DNA of 64,000 bases from Cryobacterium sp. PAMC25264. GTDB lineage: Bacteria; Actinomycetota; Actinomycetes; Actinomycetales; Microbacteriaceae. Each line of letters starts with the position of its first letter. The stretch's first letter is position 1. Made by a program: the position numbers and the translations under genes. Of this stretch, positions 33,925-43,959 are shown in pieces. The notes below the pieces were generated by a model. That model did not search any database and had not been told where the DNA came from. It saw only the letters and a program-made list of their open reading frames with translations. Location of the stretch: positions 62,001 to 126,000 of the forward strand of contig NZ_CP080383.1 of assembly GCF_019443325.1 (NCBI RefSeq), written 5' to 3'.

Positions 33925-35175
33925 GTGGTGCCAGATGGCGATCTGCGACCGCGGCGTGGCACCAACCTGCCAAGAATGGGTGATTTCAATACCGCCGTCG
34001 TCCTCGACGCGATCCGTCGCTCGGTGAACGGCCTCAGCCGGGTGGAACTGGGGCACTCCACCGGGCTGTCCGCGCAGACCGTCTCCAACATCTGTCGTCG
34101 GCTGCTGGACCAGGACATGGTGCTCGAGGCCGGCAAGGCCAGCAGCGGTCCCGGCAAGCCGCGCACGATCCTGAAGCTGAACCCCAGTGGCGTGTACGCC
34201 GTGGGCGTGCACCTCGACCCGGCGGTGATGACCTTCGCGATCCTCGACCTCACCGGAGCCGTCGTGCACCGATCGCGCAGCGCCACGCCCGCGGCTAGCG
34301 ACCCTGAACACGTCATCCGTCACATCTCGGAGGAGATCGAACGGCTGATCCGTGAGGCCGGAGTGGACCGCACCAAGATCGCCGGGCTCGGCGTCGCGAC
34401 GCCGGGGCCGATCGATCCCGAGCGGGGAACCGTCGTCGATCCGCCGCACCTGCTCGGCTGGCACCTGGTGCCACTGCGTGATGCCCTCGCCCAGGCGACC
34501 GGCTTCGAGGTGCTCGTCGACAAGGACGTCACCGCCGCCGCCGTCGCCGAGATGTGGGCGGGCGGGCCCAGCGGGGTCGGCAGCTTCGTGTTCTTCTACC
34601 TCGGCACCGGCATCGGGGCTGGCGTGGTGCTGCGGGACGAGGTCGTGCGCGGCAGTTCGCACAACTCCGGAGAAATCGGCCACATCGTCGTCGACCCCGA
34701 CGGCCCGCAGTGCGGTTGCGGGCTGCGCGGCTGTGTCGCGGTCACCTGCACCCCGCAGAGCCTGGTGCGGGCGGCGGTGGGGCTCGGCGTGCTGACAGCG
34801 TCGAAGCCCCACGCGGATGCCCGAGAGACCGATCTGCAGTTCTCGGCCCTGTGCGCGCTCGCCGATGGTGGGTCGGCCGCGGCGTTGGCCGTCCTGGACC
34901 AGTCCGCCGGCCGGGTCGCGAAAGCGGTGTCCGTGCTCACGAACCTGCTCGACGTCGACAGGGTGGTCTTCGGCGGGCCGTACTGGTCGCGGCTGAGCCG
35001 GGTTTACCTGCGCCGGATACCCGGCCTGTTGGACGAGCTGACGGTCGCCAGGAGCATCCACCGCATCGAGGTGGCCGGTACGGGTGTCGGCGAGGATGTC
35101 GGCGCGGTCGGCGCCGCCTGCCTGGTGCTGGACCACGCGCTCGCGCCACGCGCGGCCCGTCTGATCCTCGGTTAG
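33925..35175 (+). CDS. ROK-family transcriptional regulator (NagC/XylR type)
   Basis: A 416-residue regulator from GTG 33925. The N-terminal winged helix is LSRVELGHSTGLSAQTVSNI plus CRRLLDQDMV, and the rest is a ROK sugar-kinase-like fold. GLGVATPGPIDPERG is the phosphate loop, FYLGTGIGAGVVL the second loop, and GPQCGCGLRGCVAV the zinc-binding CxCGxxGC signature. Such proteins repress sugar operons and are released by the sugar or its phosphate. The ABC importer and mannosidase genes that follow in the same direction are the likely targets. Confidence 0.92.
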   Translation: MVPDGDLRPRRGTNLPRMGDFNTAVVLDAIRRSVNGLSRVELGHSTGLSAQTVSNICRRLLDQDMVLEAGKASSGPGKPRTILKLNPSGVYAVGVHLDPAVMTFAILDLTGAVVHRSRSATPAASDPEHVIRHISEEIERLIREAGVDRTKIAGLGVATPGPIDPERGTVVDPPHLLGWHLVPLRDALAQATGFEVLVDKDVTAAAVAEMWAGGPSGVGSFVFFYLGTGIGAGVVLRDEVVRGSSHNSGEIGHIVVDPDGPQCGCGLRGCVAVTCTPQSLVRAAVGLGVLTASKPHADARETDLQFSALCALADGGSAAALAVLDQSAGRVAKAVSVLTNLLDVDRVVFGGPYWSRLSRVYLRRIPGLLDELTVARSIHRIEVAGTGVGEDVGAVGAACLVLDHALAPRAARLILG

Positions 35176-35210
35176 TCACAGCTCGATAAAGGTGTCGTCA
35201 GGCCCTTGTG

Positions 35211-35226
35211 CGAATTTATCCATTCG
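35211..35226. promoter_or_regulatory. Candidate ROK operator upstream of the ABC importer
   Basis: CGAAT-N6-ATTCG (CGAATTTATCCATTCG) is an inverted repeat in an AT-rich patch 81 bp before the solute-binding-protein ATG. NagC/XylR-type sites have similar AT-rich dyads. Confidence 0.5.
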
Positions 35227-35306
35227 ATTTAGTATTCCTGTATGCCACCTGCCGGTAACTGGGCCGGTCAGCGTTTGGGGGGCACGAGCTGGAGCAAAGG
35301 AGCACC

Positions 35307-36668
35307 ATGCATCGCAACGCAAAACTCGCCCTGTCCGTGTTGGCGGCAACCTCGATGGTTGTGCTGGCGGGCTGTACGGCTGCCGGGGGCAACGCCGAGG
35401 GTGACAGTCAATCTTTGAAGATCGTGTACCAGAAGACCGATTCCTTCACGGCTCTGGACGAGCTGTTCACTAAGATCAAGCCGGAGTTCGAGGCCGCTAA
35501 CCCCGGGGTCACCGTCGAACTCGAGCCAATCCAGGCCAATGACGACGACTACTCCACCAAGCTCGCACTCTCGCAGAAGTCCGCCGAGACCGCGCCCGAC
35601 GTGTTCTACGAGGACACCTTCCGGCTGCGCTCCGACATCGACGCCGGTTACCTGCTCAACATCGACGACCAGCTCGCCGACTGGGACGAGTGGGGGCAGT
35701 TCAACGAGGGCGCCAAGGCCGCCGGGATGGGCGATGACGGCAGCGTCTACGCCGTTCCGCTGGGCACCGACACCCGGGGCATTTGGTACAGCAAACCGGT
35801 CTTCGCCGCCGCGGGCATCGAGCTGCCGTGGCAGCCGGAAACCTGGGAAGACATCCTGACGGCCGCCCGCGCCATCCAGGCCAGCCAGCCCGATGTGGTT
35901 CCGTTCAACATGTACGCCGGTAAGGGCACCGGCGAGGGCACTGTGATGCAGAGCTTCTACGAGTTGCTCTACGGCACCGGCGACACCCTCTACAACGAGG
36001 ATGACCAGAAATGGGTGGTCGAATCCCAGGGGTTCAAGGACTCCCTCGAGTTCCTGGAGACGCTCTACGCGGAGAAGCTCGCCCTGGACCCGTCCGAGGC
36101 GCTGGACCCGAACGTGTGGAAGAAGGTGTTCGGAGAGTTGTTCCCGCAGGGCAAGCTCGGCGGCACCGTCGAAGGCTCATACACCCCGTCGTTCTGGCAG
36201 ACCGGCGGCTCCTACGAGTGGCCCGCGTACACCGAGGACATGGCCGTCGCGACGTTCCCCACCCAGAATGGTGAGGAACCCGGAGGCGTGAGCATGTCGG
36301 GCGGCTGGACCCTCGCCGTGGGAGCGAAGACGGCCGACGCCGACCTCGCATTCGACTTCCTAGCCCTGGCCGTGAGCCAGGAGAACGCCCTCTGGTACGC
36401 GATCAACAACTCCCAGATTGCCGTGCGCACGGATGTGGCCAGCGAACCGACCTACCTCGCCGCCAACCCGTTCGTGGCCGACGTGACTGAGCTGGTCGAC
36501 GTGACGCACTACCGGCCGGCGACGAGCGACTACTCCAAGATCTCGGCCGAGGTACAGGCGGCCACCGAGGCCGTCATCACCGGGCAGATGAGCGTGGATG
36601 AGGCGGCGGCCGCGTACGACACCGCCGTGGAGGGCATCGTGGGCGCCGACAAGGTCACCACGAAGTAG
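35307..36668 (+). CDS. Sugar ABC transporter, solute-binding lipoprotein
   Basis: A 453-residue extracellular solute-binding protein of family 1. The signal peptide ends in the lipobox VVLAGC (Cys ~24) and GAGCAAAGGAGC precedes the ATG as ribosome binding site. The mature part has the typical sugar-binding pattern: DSFTALDELFTKIKPEFEAA, then VYAVPLGTDTRGIWYSKPVF, and SMSGGWTLAVGAKTADADLA. It delivers an oligosaccharide to the two permeases that follow. A mannose-containing glycan is inferred from the mannosidase gene in the same cluster. Confidence 0.93.
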   Translation: MHRNAKLALSVLAATSMVVLAGCTAAGGNAEGDSQSLKIVYQKTDSFTALDELFTKIKPEFEAANPGVTVELEPIQANDDDYSTKLALSQKSAETAPDVFYEDTFRLRSDIDAGYLLNIDDQLADWDEWGQFNEGAKAAGMGDDGSVYAVPLGTDTRGIWYSKPVFAAAGIELPWQPETWEDILTAARAIQASQPDVVPFNMYAGKGTGEGTVMQSFYELLYGTGDTLYNEDDQKWVVESQGFKDSLEFLETLYAEKLALDPSEALDPNVWKKVFGELFPQGKLGGTVEGSYTPSFWQTGGSYEWPAYTEDMAVATFPTQNGEEPGGVSMSGGWTLAVGAKTADADLAFDFLALAVSQENALWYAINNSQIAVRTDVASEPTYLAANPFVADVTELVDVTHYRPATSDYSKISAEVQAATEAVITGQMSVDEAAAAYDTAVEGIVGADKVTTK

Positions 36669-36671
36669 TCC

Positions 36672-37622
36672 ATGTCAGCCGAGACCGTTTCCCGCTCTCC
36701 CCGTGAGGCCGTGCAAGGGCCGGGACCTTCGGGTTCCGGCCCGCGCCGGCGGCCCCGGGGACGCACCCTGACCCGGGTGCTGCCCCTGGCGCCGGCCGTC
36801 GTGCTCCTCGCGATCTTCCTGCTCGGGCCGGTCATCTGGTCGTTCTACGGGTCCTTCACCGACGCGGCCCTCACCGGCTCGAGCGCGCAGGACCCGCAGT
36901 GGGTGGGTCTGGACAACTACCTCACCCTGTTCAAGGACCCGGTCTTTCCGCTGTCGCTGTGGCTCACCTTCGTGTTCGTGGTCGCGTCCGCCATCGTCGG
37001 ACAGAACTTCCTCGGTCTGGGCATCGCCCTGCTGATGAACCGGGCCAGCAAAGTGGTCAGCGCCGTGGTTGGCACGGCCGTCGTCGCGGCCTGGGTGCTG
37101 CCCGAAATCGTCGCCGCCTTCGTCGCCTACGCCTACTTCAGCGAGGACGGCACTCTGAACCAGGTGCTCGCCGCGGCGGGGATGACCGGCCCGAACTGGC
37201 TGTACAGCTTTCCGATGCTGTCGATCATCCTGGCCAACGCCTGGCGGGGGACCGCGTTCTCGATGATGGTCTACCGGGCGGCGCTGAACGATGTGCCGGT
37301 GGAGGTGACGGAGGCTGCCATGATCGACGGCGCCGACGGCATCAAGCGCCTCACCTGGATCACCATCCCGATGATCAAGAACAGCATCGCCACCAACCTG
37401 ATGCTGATCACCCTGCAGACGCTGTCGGTGTTCACCCTGATCTGGGTGATGACCGCCGGCGGACCCGGCAACGAAAGCACCACCCTGCCGATCATGGCGT
37501 TCCAGGAAGCGTTCAAGTTCGGGGACATCGGCTACGGCACCGCCATCGCGACGGTCATGCTGCTTATCGGTGCCGCCTTCTCGCTGGTCTATATTCGGGC
37601 GCTCCGCCCAGAAAAGGTCTGA
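36672..37622 (+). CDS. Sugar ABC transporter permease (MalF-like)
   Basis: A 316-residue inner-membrane permease with about six helices (first: LPLAPAVVLLAIFLLGPVIW) and a basic N-terminal leader. The EAA loop that contacts the ATPase is EVTEAAMIDGADGIKRLTWI. It starts 3 bases after the binding-protein stop, so the genes form one operon. It pairs with the next permease; no ATPase gene is present, so a shared MsiK-type ATPase elsewhere is expected, as usual in actinobacteria (family knowledge). Confidence 0.93.
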   Translation: MSAETVSRSPREAVQGPGPSGSGPRRRPRGRTLTRVLPLAPAVVLLAIFLLGPVIWSFYGSFTDAALTGSSAQDPQWVGLDNYLTLFKDPVFPLSLWLTFVFVVASAIVGQNFLGLGIALLMNRASKVVSAVVGTAVVAAWVLPEIVAAFVAYAYFSEDGTLNQVLAAAGMTGPNWLYSFPMLSIILANAWRGTAFSMMVYRAALNDVPVEVTEAAMIDGADGIKRLTWITIPMIKNSIATNLMLITLQTLSVFTLIWVMTAGGPGNESTTLPIMAFQEAFKFGDIGYGTAIATVMLLIGAAFSLVYIRALRPEKV

Positions 37623-37626
37623 ACCG

Positions 37627-38484
37627 ATGACCGTCAGCACCCTCGCCAGCTCGGTGGCCTCGCCCCGCAAGGCCACCGCCGCGATCCTGGCCAATGCCGT
37701 GCTCATCGTGATCGCGCTGTGCTTTCTGCTGCCGTTGGCCTGGCTTGTCCTGGCCTCCCTCGACGTCAAGGCCACCTACCAGACCCAGATTCCCGAGCAG
37801 CTGTCCCTGGCCAACTTCGCCGCGGTGTTCAACCCCGAGCTGACCTTCCTGCCGCTCTGGAACAGCCTGCTGCTCTCCGGCGGCGCCGCCGTGGTCACGG
37901 TGCTGGCGTCGGTGCTGGCCGCCTACCCGCTCTCCAGGTACACCATGCGGTTCAACAAACCGTTCATGTACGGCGTCCTGTTCGGCACCTGCCTGCCCAT
38001 CACGGCGATCATGGTGCCGGTGTACAGCCTGTTCGTCCGCCTGAATCTGCTGGATTCGATTCCCGCCACGATCTTCTTCATGGCCGCGACCTCGCTGCCG
38101 ATGGCCATCTGGATGACCAAGAACTTCATGGACTCGGTCCCGGTCAGCCTGGAGGAAGCCGCCTGGGTCGACGGGGCGTCCGCGATGAACGCCCTCCGGC
38201 GCATCGTCGTGCCGCTCATGCGGCCGGGTCTGAGTGTGGTGTTCATCTTCGTGTTCATTCAGGCCTGGGGCAATTTCTTCGTGCCGTTCGTGTTGCTGCT
38301 CTCGCCGAGCAAGCAGCCGGCCGCGGTGAGCATCTACAGTTTCTTCGGCCAATACGGGGCCATCGCCTACGGTCAGCTCGCCGCGTTCTCCGTGCTGTAT
38401 TCGGTTCCGGTGATCCTGCTCTACGTCCTCGTTTCCCGCGGCATGGGCGGGTCATTCACCATGTCAGGCGCGATCAAGGGTTAG
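37627..38484 (+). CDS. Sugar ABC transporter permease (MalG-like)
   Basis: A 285-residue permease from ATG 37627, 4 bases after the previous stop. Six helices are visible, starting AILANAVLIVIALCFLLPLA. The EAA motif is SLEEAAWVDGASAMNALRRI. The C-terminal end (YVLVSRGMGGSFTMSGAIKG) is the standard MalG-type end. Forms the translocation pore with the preceding permease. Confidence 0.93.
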   Translation: MTVSTLASSVASPRKATAAILANAVLIVIALCFLLPLAWLVLASLDVKATYQTQIPEQLSLANFAAVFNPELTFLPLWNSLLLSGGAAVVTVLASVLAAYPLSRYTMRFNKPFMYGVLFGTCLPITAIMVPVYSLFVRLNLLDSIPATIFFMAATSLPMAIWMTKNFMDSVPVSLEEAAWVDGASAMNALRRIVVPLMRPGLSVVFIFVFIQAWGNFFVPFVLLLSPSKQPAAVSIYSFFGQYGAIAYGQLAAFSVLYSVPVILLYVLVSRGMGGSFTMSGAIKG

Positions 38485-38499
38485 GGAGCGGTACCAGTC

Positions 38500-41400
38500 A
38501 TGCATGATGACAGCACACTCGTGGAGTTGCGGATCAGCCGATTCGTGCGGGAACGGCTCCGTCCCGCCCTCAACCGGGCCGCGGTGCCCCTGACCGTCGA
38601 ATCCTGGGATGCCCCGGGCGAGCCGGTGCCGTTCATCGACGCCATCCGCCAGGACTACAGCCCCTTCGGCACGGGCCGCGCCTGGGGCCGCCCGTGGGGG
38701 ACGACCTGGTTGCACGTCACCGGCAGTGTTCCGGCGGAGTGGCCGGTCGATGATGCCCTGCGGGTCGAACTGCAGGTCGATCTGGGCTTCAGCACGGCGA
38801 CGCCGGGTTTCCAGGCTGAAGGCCTGGTCTGGTCCCCGGACGGCGTCATCCTCAAGGCGGTCGAGCCGCGCAACCGCTCCGTGCCGCTGAAGACGGGACC
38901 CGGGGGTCGCATCGACCTCTACATCGAGGCGGCCGCCAACCCGGATGTCACCTCCGGCTTCACGTTCGTCGCCACCGACAAGGGCGACCCCGCCACGGCC
39001 GGGACCACCCCGATCTACCGGCTTCGGCAGGTGGACGTGGTTCTGACGGACCAGACCGTGTGGGAGCTCCTGCAGGACTTCTGGACCCTGACGGGTCTCA
39101 TGCGGGAACTTCCCCAGGGCCTGGCCCGGCGGGCGGAGATCCTGCGGGCGCTCGAACGCAGCATCGACGCCGTGGATCCCGACGACGTCGCGGGCACGGC
39201 GGATCATGGACGCGCCGCGCTCGCCGAGGTGCTCGCCCGACCGGCGAACGCGAGCGCGCACCATCTGCACGCCGTGGGACACGCCCACATCGACAGCGCC
39301 TGGCTCTGGCCCGTGCGGGAGACCGTGCGCAAGGTCGCACGCACCTTCTCCAACGTGCTGGCCCTGATCGAGAAGAACCCCGACTTCACCTTCGCCGCCT
39401 CATCCGCTCAGCAGTATGCCTGGCTCAAGGAGCACTACCCGGAGCTGTTCGCCCGGGTCAAGGCGCAGGTCGCGGCCGGCACGTTCGTGCCGGTGGGCGG
39501 GATGTGGGTCGAGTCGGACACCAACATGCCCGGCGGCGAGGCACTGGCCCGCCAGTTCGTGGCCGGGAAGCGCTTCTTCATGGAGGAATTCGGCGTCGAA
39601 CCCCTCGAGGTGTGGCTGCCCGATTCGTTCGGCTACTCGGCGGCGTTGCCGCAGATCGTGGCGGCGGCCGGGTCCCGGTGGTTCCTGACCCAGAAGACCT
39701 CGTGGAACGAGACCAACCTGATGCCGCACCACACCTTCCGGTGGGAAGGCATCGACGGCACCCAGATTTTCACACACTTCCCTCCCGTCGACACCTATAA
39801 CGCGGAGTTGTCGGGGGAGGAGCTGGCTCGAGCGGAGCACCAGTATGCCGAAAAGGGGACGGCCAACACATCGCTCGTGCCATTCGGATGGGGGGACGGC
39901 GGCGGCGGACCGACCACGGAGATGATCGCCGCCGCCCGCCGAACCGAGTCGCTGGAAGGCTCGCCAACGGTTGAGCTGTCCAGCCCGCGCCGGTTCTTCG
40001 AGGCCGCCGAGGCGGAGTATCCCGAACCGCCGGTGTGGCTCGGCGAGTTGTACCTCGAGTTCCACCGAGGCACCTACACCTCCCAGGCGCGCACCAAACG
40101 CGGCAACCGCCGCAGCGAGCACCTGCTGCGCGAGGCCGAACTGTGGGCGGCCACGGCATCCGTGCGGTCAGGCGCCGCGTACCCGTACGAGTTCCTCGAG
40201 CAGACCTGGCACACCGTGCTTCTGCAACAGTTCCACGACATCCTGCCCGGCTCGTCCATCGCCTGGGTACACCAGGAAGCCGAACGCAACTACGTCGCCG
40301 TCGCCGACACGTTAACAGGGCTGATCGATACGTCGGTGCGGCAACTGTTCTCCGACGGTGACGCCACCGTGCTGCTGAACGCGGGCCCGTACGCCATCGA
40401 CGGAGTGGCCGCCATGTCGGGCGCGGACGCCGCCCGCCCCGATCCGACGTTGCCGGTCGCTGACGTGACCCTGACGCGCACGGCGGCGGGCCTTGTGCTC
40501 GACAACGGTCTAGTGGCCGTCACCATCGACACCGACGGGCTATTCAGCTCGCTGTGGGATGTGGTCGCGCGCCGCGAACTTGTACCCGAAGGATCCCGGG
40601 GCAACCTGCTGCAGCTGCACCGGGACACCCCCACCCAGTGGGACGCATGGGACATTGACGAACACTACAAACGAAACACCGTCGATCTCACAACGGCCGA
40701 ATCCGTCGAGGTGGTCCTGGACACCCCGAACGAGCCAGAGTTCGGGTGACCCGCGCCTTCGGTTCGTCCCATGTGGTCGAAGACATCACCCTGTCGGCCG
40801 GGTCGCTGGCGGTGGACCTTCACCTGAACCTGGACTGGCACGAACGGCAAAAGCTGCTCAAACTGGCATTCCCGCTGGACGTGAACGCCGATCGGGCTGC
40901 CTCAGAGATTCAGTTCGGCCACGTTTTCCGGGCCACACACGCCAATACGTCCTGGGATGCTGCCCGCTTCGAGACGGTGGCGCATCGCTGGGTGCATGTG
41001 GGCGAGCCCGGCTACGGGGTGGCGGTGAGCAACGACTCCACCTACGGACATGACATCAGCCGGTCACCTAACGGCATCGGCCGATCCGCGACCACAGTGC
41101 GGCTGTCGCTGCTGCGTGCAGCGGTGTTCCCTGATCCTGCAGCCGACCAAGGCGGGCACGAACTACGGGTCTCCATCCGTGTGGGGTCCGGCATCCCCGA
41201 GGCCGTCGCCGAGGGCTACAGGCTGAACCTGCCGCTGCGTTCGGTGTCAGGGGTGGCCGACGCAACCATCGAGCCACTGCTGAGGGTGGACAATCCGGCG
41301 GTCGTGGTGGAGGCCGTGAAATTGGCGGAGGACCAGAGCGGCGACCTCATCGTGCGGCTCTACGAGGCTTACGGCAACCGGTCGACGGCCCGGCTCATCC

Positions 41401-41591
41401 GTCACTTCGAGGCAACGGATGTGGTGGAAACCGACCTGCTCGAGCGCCCCCTGGTCGTGCCCCGCGTCGGACTGGCCGCAGGAGCGCCCCTGGCCGAGGA
41501 GTCCTCCGGAGTGCCCGCAGGGCCGTCCCGCGAACTGATCCTCACCCTGCGCCCGTTCGAGATCGTCACCCTGCGCTTCCGCCGCCCCTGA
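38500..41591 (+). pseudogene. Alpha-mannosidase, GH38 (single-base frameshift)
   Basis: The repaired protein would be ~1030 residues. The GH38 catalytic domain begins at HAVGHAHIDSAWLWPVRETV (residues ~256-275, metal-binding His/Asp). WLPDSFGYSAALPQIVAAAG (~369-388) has the nucleophile Asp, and LVPFGWGDGGGGPTTEMI follows. At ~40742 the frame ends (PNEPEFG, stop), but the next frame starts at the same point with VTRAFGSSHVVEDITLSAGS and continues through the C-terminal beta domains to 41591. One base is missing in TTCGGGTG. The gene is 15 bases after the permease, so it likely hydrolyses imported mannosides in the cytoplasm. Sequencing error is more likely than loss. Confidence 0.82.
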
Positions 41592-41612
41592 GCGGGCGGC
41601 CGGGGCCGCGTC

Positions 41613-41667
41613 GAGTTGCCACTTTGCGCCCCGTCGCCGGCTCTGAGGGGGCACAAGGTGGCAACTC
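41613..41667. repeat. 55-bp intergenic element, copy 4
   Basis: GAGTTGCCACTTTGCGCC ... GGCACAAGGTGGCAACTC; the arms pair well. First of three copies in tandem within 215 bp after the mannosidase gene. Confidence 0.75.
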
Positions 41668-41684
41668 ACGACGGACGAAGTTGC

Positions 41685-41739
41685 TGACTTGCCAGAAGAG
41701 GCCTCTTCACGGCGCTGAAGGGGCCTCAAGTGGCAACTC
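41685..41739. repeat. 55-bp intergenic element, copy 5
   Basis: TGACTTGCCAGAAGAGGCC ... GGCCTCAAGTGGCAACTC. Spacing to copy 4 is 17 bp, close to the 18 bp between copies 2 and 3. Confidence 0.7.
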
Positions 41740-41769
41740 AGTCCCGGCGGACCGGGGGATGGGCTCGCC

Positions 41770-41824
41770 GAGATGCCGAAAAGTGCCCCTTCAGGCACGC
41801 TGAGGGGGCACTTTTCGGCAACTC
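41770..41824. repeat. 55-bp intergenic element, copy 6
   Basis: GAGATGCCGAAAAGTGCCCC ... GGGCACTTTTCGGCAACTC, with a near-perfect inner stem GCCGAAAAGTGCCCCTTCA. It lies 21 bp beyond the stop of the convergent ABC exporter gene. Confidence 0.75.
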
Positions 41825-41845
41825 GCGGGCACTCCGCGTGGGCGC

Positions 41846-43857
41846 CTAGACGAGAAGCTGGTGCTTGGCCAGGTCGCGGTAGAGCGGCGTGGAGGCGACC
41901 AGTTCGGAGTGGGTGCCGGTGCCCACGACCTCGCCGTGGTCGAGCACCACGATCTGGTCGGAGTCGACGACGGTGGAGAGTCGGTGTGCGATCACGATCA
42001 GGGTGCGGTCCACGGCCACCGCGTCGATGGCCTCCCGCATCAGCTGCTCGTTCATACCGTCCAAGCTCGAGGTGGACTCGTCGAGCAGAAGGATCGGCGG
42101 CGCCGCGAGCAGCGCGCGGGCGATCGCCAGGCGCTGGCGCTCGCCGCCGGAGAGCTTGACGCCGTCCTCACCTACGGCGGCGGCCAGGCCGGCGGGGTCG
42201 CGGTCGAGCACCTCGCCGAGGTTCACGGCGTGCAGCACGGCCACGCACTGCTCGTCGGTGGCGTCGGGCGTGGCCAGGGTGAGGTTGTCGCGCAGCGACC
42301 CGGCGAGCACCGGAGCGTCCTGCTCCACATAGCCGATTTGGCTGCGCAGGTCGGCGCGGTCCAGGCTGCGGATGTCGAGGCCGCCGAGCCGCACCACGCC
42401 CGAGTCGGCGTCATAGAATCGCTCGATCAGCGCGAGGATCGTGCTCTTGCCGGCGCCCGAAGGCCCGACCAGGGCGGTACGCAGGCCCCGCGGGGCGGTG
42501 AAGGACACGCCGCGCAGTACGGGTTGGCGTTCGGCGGTGGGCGCCGACGCCTCCGTCCCCCGGCGAGGGCAGTGCTGCCCAGCGACCCGTCTTCGGCCGC
42601 GAGCATGGCCCCGGCCGCGGTGGCCGGAGCCAGAGCGCCGGGAATGACGGTGGCGAGCGGCTCGCCGGTGACGGCATCCGTCGTGGCGGCCACGGTGGGT
42701 GCGTAGTGGAAGCGCACGTCCTCGAACGAGATCGCCGGCGCCTGCGGGTTGACGCGCGCGTTCGCGGCGCCCACCACGATCGCCAGCGGGGCGATGTCGC
42801 GATCGAATTGGTCTTCGCTGGGCAGGTCGATGATCTCCTGGATGCGCCCGAGCGCGCCGAGCGCCGAGTTGATCGAGGTGATCGCCCCGAAGAACTGGCC
42901 CAGCGGCATGATCATCATGAACAGGAACAGGATGAACGCGACGAGGTTGGCAACCGTGATGCTTCCGTCGGCGACACGGAAGCCGCCCACTCCGAGCACG
43001 ACGAGCAGCGACACCTGCAGGGCAATACCGGCGATCGGCACGACCAGGGCGGAGATCTTGGCGACCTTGATGCCCATCTGCCAGGCGCCCTCGGCGTCCT
43101 TCTCCACCACGGTGATCTCCCGGGCGGTGGCGTTCGCGGCGCGCACCGTGCGCACCGCGCTGATGGCGCGTTCCACGCTCGCGGCGAGGTCGCCGACCTT
43201 GGTCTGCGCGGCGAGGCTGGCCGTGCGGATGCGCTGGCTGAGCAGCACGACGGTGACCACCGAGACGCCGATCACGAGCACGGTCAGGCCCAGTAGTACC
43301 GGGTCGATGATGAGCATCGCGATGAGGGCGCCGATGAAGGTGAGGGAGCCGCCGATGGCCTCGACGGCGCCCTGGGTGAGCACGGCGCGCAGCAGGGTGG
43401 TGTCCGAGCTCACCCGGGAGACGAGGTCGCCGGTGCGGCGGGCGTCGAACTGGCTGATCGGCAGGTTGAGCATCCGCCCGATCAGGCGTTTGCGGCTGGA
43501 GAGCACCACGCCCTCGCCGGTGCGCTGCAGCAGGTAGTGCTGGTAGCCGCTGATCAACGCCGAGACGACGACAAGGGCAACGAGCGCGCCGACGATGCCG
43601 TCCAGCGGGTCGTTGGCCTGGACACGGGTGATGACCTGGCTCACGAGCAGCGGCTGGGCCAGGCTGGCGGCTGCGCCGAGCACGCTGAGCACCACGACCA
43701 CGCTGAGTACGGCCTTGTGTTCGAAGAGGTAGGGCAACAGCTGGCTGAAGGATGCGCGCGGGCCCTCGACGGGTGCACCGCGCCGGCCCATCCGGGAACG
43801 GGGCTTGCCTGCGGGGGTCTCGGACGAAGCGGTGCCGGGGGTAGTCGTACTCACCAC
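41846..43857 (-). pseudogene. ABC transporter ATP-binding/permease fusion (single-base frameshift)
   Basis: A type I ABC exporter half-transporter, ~670 residues when repaired. Starting at ATG 43857, six membrane helices follow (first VLSVVVVLSVLGAAASLAQP). The nucleotide-binding domain begins ISFEDVRFHYAP; then comes an unusual ~50-residue Ala/Thr-rich insertion before the Walker A strand. The frame breaks at the CCCCC run 42557-42561. The other frame restores RQPVLRGVSFTAP, GPSGAGKST (Walker A), LSGGERQRLAIARALL (signature) and ILLLDESTSSLDG (Walker B). It presumably exports a drug, lipid or peptide as a dimer. One base is missing. Confidence 0.82.
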
Positions 43858-43899
43858 TCGAGCTTAACCGCCATCCAGGTGCGCGAAAGCGGCCAGGTG

Positions 43900-43923
43900 G
43901 CTGCCTCAGCGAACTGAGGCAGC
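43900..43923. terminator. 10-bp perfect hairpin between transporter genes
   Basis: GCTGCCTCAG - CGAA - CTGAGGCAGC, 36 bp beyond the MFS stop and before the ABC exporter ATG (both on the minus strand). There is no T-tract, so it could be a weak terminator or an mRNA-stabilising stem. Confidence 0.5.
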
Positions 43924-43959
43924 ACCATGACCGCTTCTGCGAACCTGGGCGGGTGCCCC

